Assembly (NCBI GenBank): GCA_009917445.1
Contig: QZEE01000025.1
Span: 1-52,662, forward strand
Direction: 5' to 3'
DNA length: 52,662 bases
From: a bacterium D16-76
GTDB taxonomy: Bacteria > Bacillota > Clostridia > Oscillospirales > Acutalibacteraceae
Every line of letters starts with the position of its first letter. Position 1 is the stretch's first letter. The notes beneath the pieces are model-generated. The model ran no database searches. It was given only the letters and a program-made list of their open reading frames with translations, and was not told where the DNA came from. This document shows positions 41,644 to 49,945 of this stretch, in pieces. Both the position numbers and the translations under genes were made by a program.

Positions 41644-44600
41644 TTGTTGGTAATGGTGAATAGCTTCAGCTATTCCAACTCGAACGGCGGAGCTGGCAAC
41701 CATACCAACGCCGGAACCGTCACCGTGACCGTCACCGCCAGGGCAGACGGCAATTATTCCGGCTTTAACAGCACGGCGACCTTCACCATCGCACCCAAGG
41801 AATTGACTCCAAAAATCACAGGAGCCGCCACGAAAACCTATGACGGCGGCACAACCTGCGATGGCAGGGGCCTGTCAATTACGCTGGATGGCCTTTTGGA
41901 AGCTGACACTGGTAACGTGACCGCCACCGCAAGCTATGTCTACGCCGACAAAAACGTGGGGACGGATAAGACTATCAATGCCAGCGGTATCACTTTGGAC
42001 GGTGCCAGCAAGGACAATTATGTTCTGTCCAAAACCACTGCCACGGCCAATGTTGGGATGATCATAAGAGCTACTGTCAATATCATCTGGGGCAACGAGT
42101 CACAGACCATGACCTATAACGGCACCCAGGCCACGATCACCGAGCCAACGGTCAGTGCCGAGAGTGGCGTGACCGTCAGTGTGTCCCCCAAATATTCCTA
42201 CGCAGCGCAGGATAGCACCGATTTTAAGGACGGCCTGCCCATCAACGCGGGAACTTACACCGTCCGGGCCAGCATTGCGGAGAGCGACAACCTGACCGCC
42301 GCCCAAGCGGATACGACCTTGACCATCAACAAGGCCGCCCTGACTGTCAGCGGTGCGACCATCAAGTCCAAGTCCTACGATACCACCAAGACGGCCACCG
42401 TGTCCGGCGTGACCTTCACCGGGCTGAAAAACGGCGAGATGCTGGCCCTAGGCACAGATTACACCGCCACCGGCACCTTTGCGGATGCAAACGTCGGGGA
42501 GGGTAAGAGTGTCACCGTCACCGTGACCCTGGCTAACACAGCAAAGGCGAACAATTATAATCTAACTCCAAACACAACTACGGCCACCGCCGACATCACC
42601 AAGGCCGATCCCGTGGTGACGGATGTTTCCGTGAGCAGCCCTGACCCGATCTACGAATCCGTCAGCTTGAACAACATTACCCTGACCCATGGGGCAGGCG
42701 ACACGGCGGGAACTGTCGCGCTGGACCCCAGCCAGACGCTGACGGTTGGGACGAAGGGGTACGCCTGGACATTCACGCCAACTGACACCGACAATTATAA
42801 CACCGCCACCGGGACAATTTCCCTGACCGTGGCGGTAGACGCCCTGCAAAGCATTGCCGTCACCACCCCGCCGACCAAAACCACCTATACCTACGGCGAG
42901 AGCTTTGATAAGGCGGGCATGGTGATCACGGCAATCTACGCCAGCGGCGCGACCAAGGTCGTGACGGGTGAAGTGCAGATCAGCCCCGCCGAGTTGACTG
43001 TCACCACCACCGAGCTGATCATCACCTACCAGGGCAAGACCGTCACCCAGGCGATTACTGTCGGCCCCAAGGAGGTTACGAATCCCACCATTGAACTGTC
43101 CCCCACCACGTTTGTCTATGACGGCGCTGAAAAGAAGCCCGCTGTCACTGTGAAGGACGGCGAGAAGGTGATCCCGGCTGACGAATACACAGTAGAGTAC
43201 AGCAACAACACCAACGTGGGCACCACCGCCACCGTCACTATTACCGACAAGACGGGCGGCAACTACACCGTCAGCGGCACCACGACTTTCACCATCACCG
43301 CCAAGCCCCTCACCGGGGCGAAGGTGGAAACCACAGGCACGTTTACCTACACCGGGAACGCCCTTACGCCAGCGCCTACCGTGACCCTGGACGGGAAAAC
43401 GCTGACGGAGAACACCGACTACACTGTGGCCTATGACAAGAACACCGACGCTGGCACCGCGACTATCACCGTCACGGGCAAAGGCAACTACTCCGGCACC
43501 GCCCAGGGCACCTTTACCATCGGCAGGGCCGACCTGACCGTGGACGGCACCGGCACCGCCAGCGGCACCTATGGCGATAAGCTGTCCGAGCTGACCATTT
43601 CCGGCCTGACCGCCAAGCTGGGCGAGGCCCCGGTGACAGGCACCTGGAAGCTGACCGGGGACGCCGTGCCCAACGTGGGGGACAGCGGCGAGTACACCGC
43701 CACTTTCACCCCGGCTATCGGCGCGGACAACTACAACGCGCTGGAGGCCAAGGTGACGCTGAACATCGCCCAAGCCACGGCTCCAACTCCGCAGACCGGG
43801 ACGCTGAATGTGCAGAACGGCCATGCCAGGGAGTACACCTATGATCTCAGCCGTCTGCTCCCCGTTTTGGCAAGCGGGCAGAGCTTTGGGGGCGAAGTGA
43901 CCTATACGCTGAAAACGGTCAACATCACCGAGGCGGGCTACTACGACATTGATACAGCGGCCATCAGCGGCACAACGCTGACGCTGCCGGTCAAGGCGGT
44001 GGAGTCCACCACCGAGAGTAGTATCGGCACCATCGTCGTGATAATCTCCTCCAAAAACTTTGCCGATGTGGACGCGACCATCAATGTCAACCGCGTCAAC
44101 AAGCAGCCTGTGAGTATTGAGGGCGTGACCGCGAAGAACGGCACCTACAACGGCAGTACGCATAACGGCTACACCGGCACACCCACTGCCTCGCCGTATA
44201 GCGGAGGTTTCACAACTACCTATGCTACGGCGGACGGAACGGCCCTGAGCGGCCCGCCCACCAATGCGGGCGACTACACCGTGACATTCTCTTTAGATCC
44301 CAACGACACCTACACCGGCAGCCGTACCCTCAGTTTCACCATCAGCAAAGCCAGTATCACCATCAAAGCGGACGACAAGCGGGCCGACGTAGGCGCCGCA
44401 AAGCCCGCCCTGACCTATACCGTGACCGGGCTTGTGAGCGGGGACACGCTGGCCACCGCACCCACCCTGGCCTGTGACGCGGATATGAACACCATAGGCC
44501 AGTACCCCATCACCGCCAGCGGCGCGGCTGTCCCCAGCGGCGGCAACTACAACACGGCCATCACCTATGTACCGGGGACGTTGAGTGTCACCGATCCGAC

Positions 44601-45867
44601 CATCCCTGTCACCGGTGTCACGCTGAACAAGACCAGCACGACCCTGACCGTGGGCGGCTCGGAGCGGCTGACCGCCACCGTTGCCCCCAGCGACGCCACC
44701 GACAAGAGCGTGACCTGGGCATCCAGCAATACCGCCGTCGCCACGGTGGACAGCAGCGGGAACGTCACCGCCATCGGCTCGGGCAGCGCCACCATCACCG
44801 TCACCACAGCAGACGGGGCCAAGACCGCTACCTGCACCGTCACCGTCAGAACCAACAGCAGCGGAGGCGGCAGTTATGTACCCTCCGGCCCCGGCAGTTC
44901 CACCATCACCGTTCCTGTGTCCGGGGACAAAAGCACCGTCCACGTCAGCGCCAGCGTGTCCGGCACCACCGCCACCGTGAGCAAGATCGACACCTCACAA
45001 ATCGAGAATGTCATCGGGGACAACGGGCAGGCCAGCATGGTGGAGATTGACTTTACTGGCCTGGGCAAGACCATCGACACGGTGAAGCTGCCCGCCGCCG
45101 CCATCAAGTATATTGCGGCAAAGGCGCAGAACGAGGAAGTCGGGGGCCTGACGGTCAAGCTCCCGGAGGCTGAAATCTCCTTTGACGCCAATGCCCTCTC
45201 CGCAATCCAGGCCCAGGCAGGCAGTCAAATCACCCTGACCGTCACCCCGGCCAAGCCCGCCGACCTCAACAGCAGGCAGAAAGAGGCCGTGGGCAGCGCC
45301 CCGGTATTCGATCTGACACTGCGGAGCAGCAGCGGGGCCATCACCGACTTCCGGGGCGGCTATGCCACCGTGTCCCTGCCGTACACCCTGGCGGCGGGAC
45401 AGAACCCCTCCGGCGTGGTGGTGTACTATCTGGACAGCACCGGCAATATCACCCCCTGCCCCACCATGTACGATGTGCGGAGCAAGTCGGCCATCTTCAC
45501 TACCGGCCACCTGTCCCTGTACTTTGTGGGTTATGATCCTGCGGCGGTATGGGTGAACCCGTTCTCCGATGTGGCCGGGGACGCATGGTATTATGACGCG
45601 GTGCGGTATGCCAGTGAAAACGGTCTGATGGGCGGTTACGGCAACGGGATGTTTGGCCCGAATGATAACCTCTCCCGCGCCCAATTCGCTCAAATCCTCT
45701 TTAACAAAGAGGGTAGGCCGGTTGTCAATTATCTGTTGCGGTACAACGATGTGGCAGACGGCGCATGGTACACCGAGGCTGTCCGCTGGGCCACCAGCCA
45801 GGGCGTTGTGAGCGGCTACGGCAACGGGATGTTCGGCCCCAATGACAATATCACCCGTGAGCAGTAC
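41644..45867 (+). pseudogene. MBG/BIG2/SLH-domain surface protein, N-terminus missing and C-terminus cut
   Basis: About 1408 residues. A long series of MBG-type repeats (for example YTGNALTPAPTVTLDGKTL, YDKNTDAGTATITVTGKGNY, KSYDTTKTATVSGVTF) is followed by a bacterial Ig-like group 2 domain (VTGVTLNKTSTTLTVGGSE ... VTWASSNTAVATVDSSGNVT), a Ser/Gly linker, a distinct beta-rich domain ending GHLSLYFVGYDP, and two SLH repeats (NPFSDVAGDAWYYDAVRYA; YNDVADGAWYTEAVRWA). SLH domains bind cell-wall polymers. The second SLH repeat breaks off at NITREQY, and no signal peptide is present. It was probably a very large wall-bound adhesin. Confidence 0.85.
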
Positions 45868-46566
45868 TGCCGGGTGTCTACCGACAGCGAGGAGCAGCTC
45901 AACAGCTACGACGCCCAAAAGGCTTACTACACCCAGAAGATTGGGGAAAATCCCGATTGGGAGATGGCTGGGATCTTTGCCGACAAAGGCATCACCGGGA
46001 CGAGTCTGAAAAAGCGGGCGGAGTTCAACCGCATGATTGCCGCCTGCAAACGGGGCCGCATCGACATGATCCTCACCAAGTCCGCCTCCCGCTTCGCCCG
46101 AAACACGGTGGACTGCCTCAAGGTGATCCGCACCCTCAAGAGCAGGGGTATCGCCGTGATCTTTGAAAAGGAAAACATTAACACCCTGACGGAGTCCAGC
46201 GAGTTCCTGATCACCCTGTTTAGCAGCTTTTCTCAGGCGGAGAGCGAGTCCATGAGCCTGAACATCATTCCAGGTATACGCCAGAGTATGAAGGAGGGCA
46301 ATGTCCCTTTCCAATACAGCCGGACGCTGGGCTACCGCAGGGGGCCGGACGGCAAACCTACTCACCAGCCCGGCCAGCAGAAGCATGGCAGCAGGCACAA
46401 CATATTTCCTGGGGTGGTGCCAGAGATCGCTTTCGGTTTTCCACCCCCGGATAGGGCAGTACCACTCCAACAGTACGGATCCGATTGCGCTCAACAGGGC
46501 AAAGGAGATTGCTGTTATAACATGGAGAGGAATAACTCCGCCAATCCCAATTTGCCAGCTGCATAG
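41644..46566 (+). CDS. Chimeric open frame: surface protein fused to serine recombinase catalytic part
   Basis: One uninterrupted 1640-codon frame with three sources: residues 1-1408 MBG/Ig-like/SLH surface protein without an N-terminus; about 1409-1574 a resolvase-type catalytic domain; the last about 66 codons antisense to an ABC permease. It begins at a TTG with no ribosome site, after an open stretch that lacks any start codon, and there is no signal peptide. So expression as a surface protein is unlikely. Likely a recombination scar or assembly chimera; components are listed separately. Confidence 0.6.
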   Translation: MLVMVNSFSYSNSNGGAGNHTNAGTVTVTVTARADGNYSGFNSTATFTIAPKELTPKITGAATKTYDGGTTCDGRGLSITLDGLLEADTGNVTATASYVYADKNVGTDKTINASGITLDGASKDNYVLSKTTATANVGMIIRATVNIIWGNESQTMTYNGTQATITEPTVSAESGVTVSVSPKYSYAAQDSTDFKDGLPINAGTYTVRASIAESDNLTAAQADTTLTINKAALTVSGATIKSKSYDTTKTATVSGVTFTGLKNGEMLALGTDYTATGTFADANVGEGKSVTVTVTLANTAKANNYNLTPNTTTATADITKADPVVTDVSVSSPDPIYESVSLNNITLTHGAGDTAGTVALDPSQTLTVGTKGYAWTFTPTDTDNYNTATGTISLTVAVDALQSIAVTTPPTKTTYTYGESFDKAGMVITAIYASGATKVVTGEVQISPAELTVTTTELIITYQGKTVTQAITVGPKEVTNPTIELSPTTFVYDGAEKKPAVTVKDGEKVIPADEYTVEYSNNTNVGTTATVTITDKTGGNYTVSGTTTFTITAKPLTGAKVETTGTFTYTGNALTPAPTVTLDGKTLTENTDYTVAYDKNTDAGTATITVTGKGNYSGTAQGTFTIGRADLTVDGTGTASGTYGDKLSELTISGLTAKLGEAPVTGTWKLTGDAVPNVGDSGEYTATFTPAIGADNYNALEAKVTLNIAQATAPTPQTGTLNVQNGHAREYTYDLSRLLPVLASGQSFGGEVTYTLKTVNITEAGYYDIDTAAISGTTLTLPVKAVESTTESSIGTIVVIISSKNFADVDATINVNRVNKQPVSIEGVTAKNGTYNGSTHNGYTGTPTASPYSGGFTTTYATADGTALSGPPTNAGDYTVTFSLDPNDTYTGSRTLSFTISKASITIKADDKRADVGAAKPALTYTVTGLVSGDTLATAPTLACDADMNTIGQYPITASGAAVPSGGNYNTAITYVPGTLSVTDPTIPVTGVTLNKTSTTLTVGGSERLTATVAPSDATDKSVTWASSNTAVATVDSSGNVTAIGSGSATITVTTADGAKTATCTVTVRTNSSGGGSYVPSGPGSSTITVPVSGDKSTVHVSASVSGTTATVSKIDTSQIENVIGDNGQASMVEIDFTGLGKTIDTVKLPAAAIKYIAAKAQNEEVGGLTVKLPEAEISFDANALSAIQAQAGSQITLTVTPAKPADLNSRQKEAVGSAPVFDLTLRSSSGAITDFRGGYATVSLPYTLAAGQNPSGVVVYYLDSTGNITPCPTMYDVRSKSAIFTTGHLSLYFVGYDPAAVWVNPFSDVAGDAWYYDAVRYASENGLMGGYGNGMFGPNDNLSRAQFAQILFNKEGRPVVNYLLRYNDVADGAWYTEAVRWATSQGVVSGYGNGMFGPNDNITREQYCRVSTDSEEQLNSYDAQKAYYTQKIGENPDWEMAGIFADKGITGTSLKKRAEFNRMIAACKRGRIDMILTKSASRFARNTVDCLKVIRTLKSRGIAVIFEKENINTLTESSEFLITLFSSFSQAESESMSLNIIPGIRQSMKEGNVPFQYSRTLGYRRGPDGKPTHQPGQQKHGSRHNIFPGVVPEIAFGFPPPDRAVPLQQYGSDCAQQGKGDCCYNMERNNSANPNLPAA
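45868..46365 (+). pseudogene. Serine recombinase (resolvase/TnpX type), catalytic-domain fragment
   Basis: About 166 codons. YCRVSTDSEEQLNSYDAQ carries the catalytic serine (RVSTD), followed by GIFADKGITGTSLKKRAEFN, then LTKSASRFARNTVDCL with the conserved arginines, and ESESMSLNI then LGYRRGPDGKP. This is the N-terminal catalytic domain plus the start of the recombinase domain of large serine recombinases that move Tn5397/Tn4451-like elements. The first about 12 residues and the whole DNA-binding C-terminus are missing, so it should be inactive alone. Confidence 0.88.
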
Positions 46567-47370
46567 GAAAATAATACTCGCAGCCAGGTTGCAAACAAAG
46601 ATGAACAGGCAGTAGGGGAGGCAGAACGCACGATCCTGTCCTGGCAGGAACCGCACCGCCCGCTCCAGAGCCGGGTCGCAGGACAGCAGGATGCAGAGAG
46701 GTGTGTTCAGGGAGAGGATAGCAAAGCCGATGGGCAGGACGAACCGGGCCTCCATCTGGCCCAGCAGCACCGGCAGGACGCAGGCCACGCCCCACATAGC
46801 CGCCGTGTTGAGCAGATAATTCTTGTGGGCTATCAGGTAGCGGAACAGATAGCGCCATAGGGAGTGATGCCGGTGGACTTTGGCTGTCTGCCTGCGGCCT
46901 TCGGGTCTGACGTAGAAAGCATAGGCGTCTGTACGTCCCAGGCGCAGGGGATAGAGACAGGACACCACCACAATAGCGGCCAAGGCGCAGAGGACGCTTT
47001 CCAAAATCTCCACCCAGCTCCAGCGGGAAACCGCCCAAGCCACGGCCAGCAGTCCAGCGGTCTTGGTCAGCAGGGTGTATGCTCCCAGGGCAGTTACATA
47101 GGGAAAAATCAGACTGCGCCCCTCAAAGGGGAGCATGAACGCGTTTTTGAGGTTTTCCCGGTTATCCTCAGAGGAAAGCGCCTGCCACATAACGCCAGCT
47201 GAGAAGGCGCTGGCCATTAGGAACAGAACAAAAGGGGAGATATGTATCTGGAATCCGCTGATATGCAGCCCCCAAAACACCACGACATCCAGAAAAAACG
47301 TCCGGGTCAGCCGCTCATATCTGGCCCCAAACAGCTTTTTGGCGGTTACATCAAACATCATTTTCATCAT
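46366..47370 (-). pseudogene. ABC-2-type permease, C-terminus replaced
   Basis: About 330 native residues from MMKMMFDVTAKKLFGARYER, with around 8 hydrophobic segments (VVFWGLHISGFQIHISPFVLF, LPYCLFIFVCNLAASIIFL, YVVPAAMLLLAGL). After AGLVS the frame continues antisense through the recombinase fragment, so the natural C-terminus is lost. The gene starts by overlapping the ATPase stop by 20 nt, with GGAGGCCCTGC as RBS, so the two are partners of one exporter. The truncation may inactivate the permease. Confidence 0.8.
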
Positions 47371-48058
47371 GCAGGGCCTCCCGAATGTTGGCGGCGTTGA
47401 TTTCACCGCCCTCAAAGCTCCGCCGGATCTGCCCGTTCTCCAACACCAACACCCGGTCAGAGGTCAGGGTGATGCTCTCCAGGATGTGGGAGGAGAACAG
47501 GACCGTCCCGTACTTCTTGTACCCGGCGATCAGTTGGTACAGGTACTCCGTGCTCTGGAAGTCCAGCCCGTTCACCGGCTCGTCCAGCAGAAGCAGTTCC
47601 GGCTTCAGGGTGAAGGCGGTAATCAGAAACGCTTTTTTCTTATTGCCGGTGGACAGGTCTTTCAGCAGGGTGTCGGTGTAGTCCTCAAAGTGAAAGCCCC
47701 GCACCGGCTCCGTCACGTCCGGCAGTTTCGTCTTGTACGCCGCCGCCACATAGGACAGGTATTCCCGGAAGGTGAAATACTGGAAGGAGTTGTCCTCGGC
47801 AAAAACGGTGTACCTGCTCAGCTTGAAGTCCTTGTCCCGGAAAGATACCGGGCGGTCATGCAGGCGGATGCCGTCACAGCGGAACCCCTCATGCAGGCCG
47901 GACAGGGTTTTCAAAAAGGTGGTCTTTCCGGCCCCATTCAGGCCGATCAGCCCCACCACTTCATGGGGCCGCAGCTGGAGAGAGAAGCCGGACAGCACAT
48001 TCTTTCCCTCACTGTACCAGGCGCGGAGGTTTTGCAGCTCCAGGATGTTCCCGCTCAT
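47351..48058 (-). CDS. ABC transporter ATP-binding protein
   Basis: 235 residues. Walker A GLNGAGKTT, Q-loop region AEDNSFQYFTF, a degenerate signature LSTGNKKKAFLITAF, Walker B LLLLDEPVNGLD, H-loop LFSSHIL. The LSTG-N-K-K signature is typical of small ABC-2 exporters of the bacitracin/lantibiotic self-protection or peptide export type. RBS GGGGAGCTGACC lies inside the end of the upstream small gene. Its partner permease is the truncated gene downstream. Confidence 0.9.
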   Translation of the reverse strand: MSGNILELQNLRAWYSEGKNVLSGFSLQLRPHEVVGLIGLNGAGKTTFLKTLSGLHEGFRCDGIRLHDRPVSFRDKDFKLSRYTVFAEDNSFQYFTFREYLSYVAAAYKTKLPDVTEPVRGFHFEDYTDTLLKDLSTGNKKKAFLITAFTLKPELLLLDEPVNGLDFQSTEYLYQLIAGYKKYGTVLFSSHILESITLTSDRVLVLENGQIRRSFEGGEINAANIREALHDENDV

Positions 48059-48060
48059 GG

Positions 48061-48228
48061 TCAGCTCCCCTTTTTATATTTCTTCCAGGAGGCATAGCAG
48101 GAATACCCAAAAACGCCCCCCAGCAGGACATAAATCCCGGCCCACTCCAGTTTGCCAGACAAACCGCTGATGACCGCCGCTGCCAGCCAGATCAGAGCCA
48201 GGATGCCGCGAATATAGACATGACGCAT
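48061..48228 (-). CDS. Small two-TM membrane protein
   Basis: 55 residues: IRGILALIWLAAAVISGLSG and WAGIYVLLGGVFGYSCYASW form two hydrophobic segments, ending in a basic tail KKYKKGS. AAGGAGGAAACGATT places the start at 48228 and rejects the longer frame to 48360. Stop lies 2 nt before the ATPase start, so it may be an accessory subunit of that transporter. Family not recognised. Confidence 0.7.
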   Translation of the reverse strand: MRHVYIRGILALIWLAAAVISGLSGKLEWAGIYVLLGGVFGYSCYASWKKYKKGS

Positions 48229-48289
48229 AATCGTTTCCTCCTTGAAGAGGCGCTTATCCTCTGGGGATAGGTGCCTGATGAATCGAAGT

Positions 48290-48805
48290 TTATAAAATGA
48301 TCTTATATATGTCCGCTTGCTTACCCTCAAATTCAAAACTCCGTTCATGCTTTCCACCATTTTTTACGATTGTTTTAATAGAGGCTTCATTGTCCCGTTC
48401 AACAGACAAATACAACTCTTTCATTCCTGCATTTTTTGCAATCGGCAGCAGCAGCCGGAGCATTTCTGTTGCATACCCTTTTCTCCGTTCAGAAGGGCGT
48501 ACGCTGTAGCCGCAATTCCCTAAATCTTTCAAAAAGTCATTCAACGTATGCCTTAAATCGATAATACCAACAATCTTGTCTTTTTCATCCACAGCAAAAA
48601 AGGTATCCGTGACCACCCAGCTGGCGTTTACTGTTTCTATATTTGTATTAGCGGTCACAGCTTTCAGCCAATCCTCGTACGATTCTGTTTGATCAAGCAG
48701 CTCACTCCCGTTTATTACCATCTCATGGTTGTCGAAGAATTCTTGCCTGAATTTGATTGCCTGTTCCTTTAATTGCTCCGTAGGTCTTACCAGTCTGATT
48801 TTCAT
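48290..48805 (-). CDS. GNAT-family N-acetyltransferase
   Basis: 171 residues. Core GNAT pattern: FFAVDEKDKIVGIIDLRHTL, the acetyl-CoA loop VRPSERRKGYATEMLRLLL and ELYLSVERDNEASIKTIVKNGG. Transfers acetyl to an amine; the target is unknown. TGGAGGACAAT supports ATG at 48805. AT-rich relative to neighbours, suggesting a separate origin. Confidence 0.88.
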   Translation of the reverse strand: MKIRLVRPTEQLKEQAIKFRQEFFDNHEMVINGSELLDQTESYEDWLKAVTANTNIETVNASWVVTDTFFAVDEKDKIVGIIDLRHTLNDFLKDLGNCGYSVRPSERRKGYATEMLRLLLPIAKNAGMKELYLSVERDNEASIKTIVKNGGKHERSFEFEGKQADIYKIIL

Positions 48806-48820
48806 ATTGTCCTCCACAAA

Positions 48821-49666
48821 TTAGACGTTGTTACTGTTCTGTTTACGGCGGTAAAGAATCAAGACGAATACGAATGAAATAAGCTGTGCAGCCATAATTC
48901 GGACAATTTGCATTTCGTCCGCACCCGCCCCGGAAACCACATGCAGCATATTGGCAGCGACGGTATTATTGAACAGATGGTCGCCAAGCCCAACCCATAT
49001 ATTCCCTGTCATGCGGTTAAGAAGCCCCCATTTGATTCCCATAATTCCGGCAAGGATCACATAACCAATACTCATCAGAATCATTTCCGCAAATGGCATT
49101 TCCCCGTTTATATAGCTTCTGATCGGCATAACAATGTGCCAAATGCCAAACAGAAACGCGGCAATAAAATTAGCTGTCATAAAGGGCGTTGTTTCAGAAA
49201 GCATCTTTATAAACAGTCCTCGGAAAACGCCCTCCTCCATCCACACATTGATGGCATTAAAGAACAGGCATAACCCGAAGAAAAGGAAATCGGTATTCTT
49301 TATGGGAGAGCCGGTCAATGAAAAACCGCTGACATATAGTTCAAAATGCGCGGGATTGCCTTGCAGGGACAGAATGGCAAATTCAAGGCCATATGCAATC
49401 GCAAAGCAAACCGTTCCTAATGACAAGCCTTTCAGAACACCGATTGCAAAGCCGTTCCTTTGAAATCCAATATCGCTCCATGTCAGGTTTGTACGTTTTA
49501 ATACCACTGCCAATAGAATAATTCCGACGGCTTTGTGAAGCACATTTTCTCCAATCGCCGTTTTGTCTGTTTCAATTAAAAAATACTCTATAAACCTAGC
49601 CGAGAGGCAAATTGCGAATATTGCAAAGCACAAGCGCCGCCCCTTTACGCACCTTTTAACTTTCAC
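48821..49666 (-). CDS. CPBP-family intramembrane metalloprotease (Abi)
   Basis: 281 residues, about 8 hydrophobic segments. Motif 1 EEGVFRGLF, motif 2 FGIWHIV and motif 3 GDHLFNN mark the CPBP/CAAX-like glutamyl protease family, often found beside bacteriocin or peptide systems as processing or immunity proteins. Starts at GTG 49666 with AGGAGGAAAAC. A perfect palindrome lies between its promoter and RBS. Confidence 0.88.
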   Translation of the reverse strand: MKVKRCVKGRRLCFAIFAICLSARFIEYFLIETDKTAIGENVLHKAVGIILLAVVLKRTNLTWSDIGFQRNGFAIGVLKGLSLGTVCFAIAYGLEFAILSLQGNPAHFELYVSGFSLTGSPIKNTDFLFFGLCLFFNAINVWMEEGVFRGLFIKMLSETTPFMTANFIAAFLFGIWHIVMPIRSYINGEMPFAEMILMSIGYVILAGIMGIKWGLLNRMTGNIWVGLGDHLFNNTVAANMLHVVSGAGADEMQIVRIMAAQLISFVFVLILYRRKQNSNNV

Positions 49667-49677
49667 GTTTTCCTCCT

Positions 49678-49693
49678 GTAAATTCTAATTTAC
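49678..49693. promoter_or_regulatory. Operator-like palindrome upstream of the CPBP gene
   Basis: GTAAATT-CT-AATTTAC, a perfect 7+2+7 palindrome between a TATAAT element (49701-49706, minus strand) and the RBS, the place where a repressor would block transcription. Confidence 0.6.
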
Positions 49694-49700
49694 CGCTTTG

Positions 49701-49706
49701 ATTATA
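49701..49706 (-). promoter_or_regulatory. -10 element for the CPBP-GNAT-ABC unit
   Basis: Perfect TATAAT on the minus strand; the -35 is weak (GCGTTT at 17 nt). Confidence 0.5.
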
Positions 49707-49721
49707 GCGCAACCCTGGCCC

Positions 49722-49928
49722 CTAAACGCTCCTTTGAAAAACAACCGTCTGCTCCCGCATGGAGATTTTCCCCACCTGATACCCATAGTCCGCTAATTCC
49801 TTTTTGTATCTCAGGAACGAGTGGTCAATGGGAATGCCCGCGATCTCCTGGATTTGCGCAAAGGTCAATTTGAGGGTCGGGCTTCCATCCTTTTGCACAT
49901 AGGCCCACAGAGCGTCGTATTTACTCAT
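49722..49928 (-). CDS. Small conserved hypothetical protein of the two-component locus
   Basis: 68 residues: MSKYDALWAYVQKDGSPTLKLTFAQIQEIAGIPIDHSFLRYKK... has a wHTH-like pattern (LTFAQIQEIAGIPIDHSFL) but no assured DNA-binding family. Similar small proteins are frequent in Clostridia. It follows the kinase gene by 17 nt, ATG after GGAGGAACTTC, so it belongs to that transcript. Confidence 0.7.
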   Translation of the reverse strand: MSKYDALWAYVQKDGSPTLKLTFAQIQEIAGIPIDHSFLRYKKELADYGYQVGKISMREQTVVFQRSV

Positions 49929-49945
49929 GAAGTTCCTCCATTTCT

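Noticed and set aside
42562-44163. 533-codon minus-strand frame in the surface-protein gene
   Set aside because: Antisense shadow of Thr/Val-rich repeats; plus-strand frame has recognisable domains.
44995-46365. Extension of the permease frame through the recombinase and surface gene
   Set aside because: Those codons are antisense to recognisable protein; only 46366-47370 is native permease.
45868-46365. DNA-inversion (phase-variation) switch for the surface gene
   Set aside because: No inverted repeat pair was found around the gene and the recombinase lacks its DNA-binding part.
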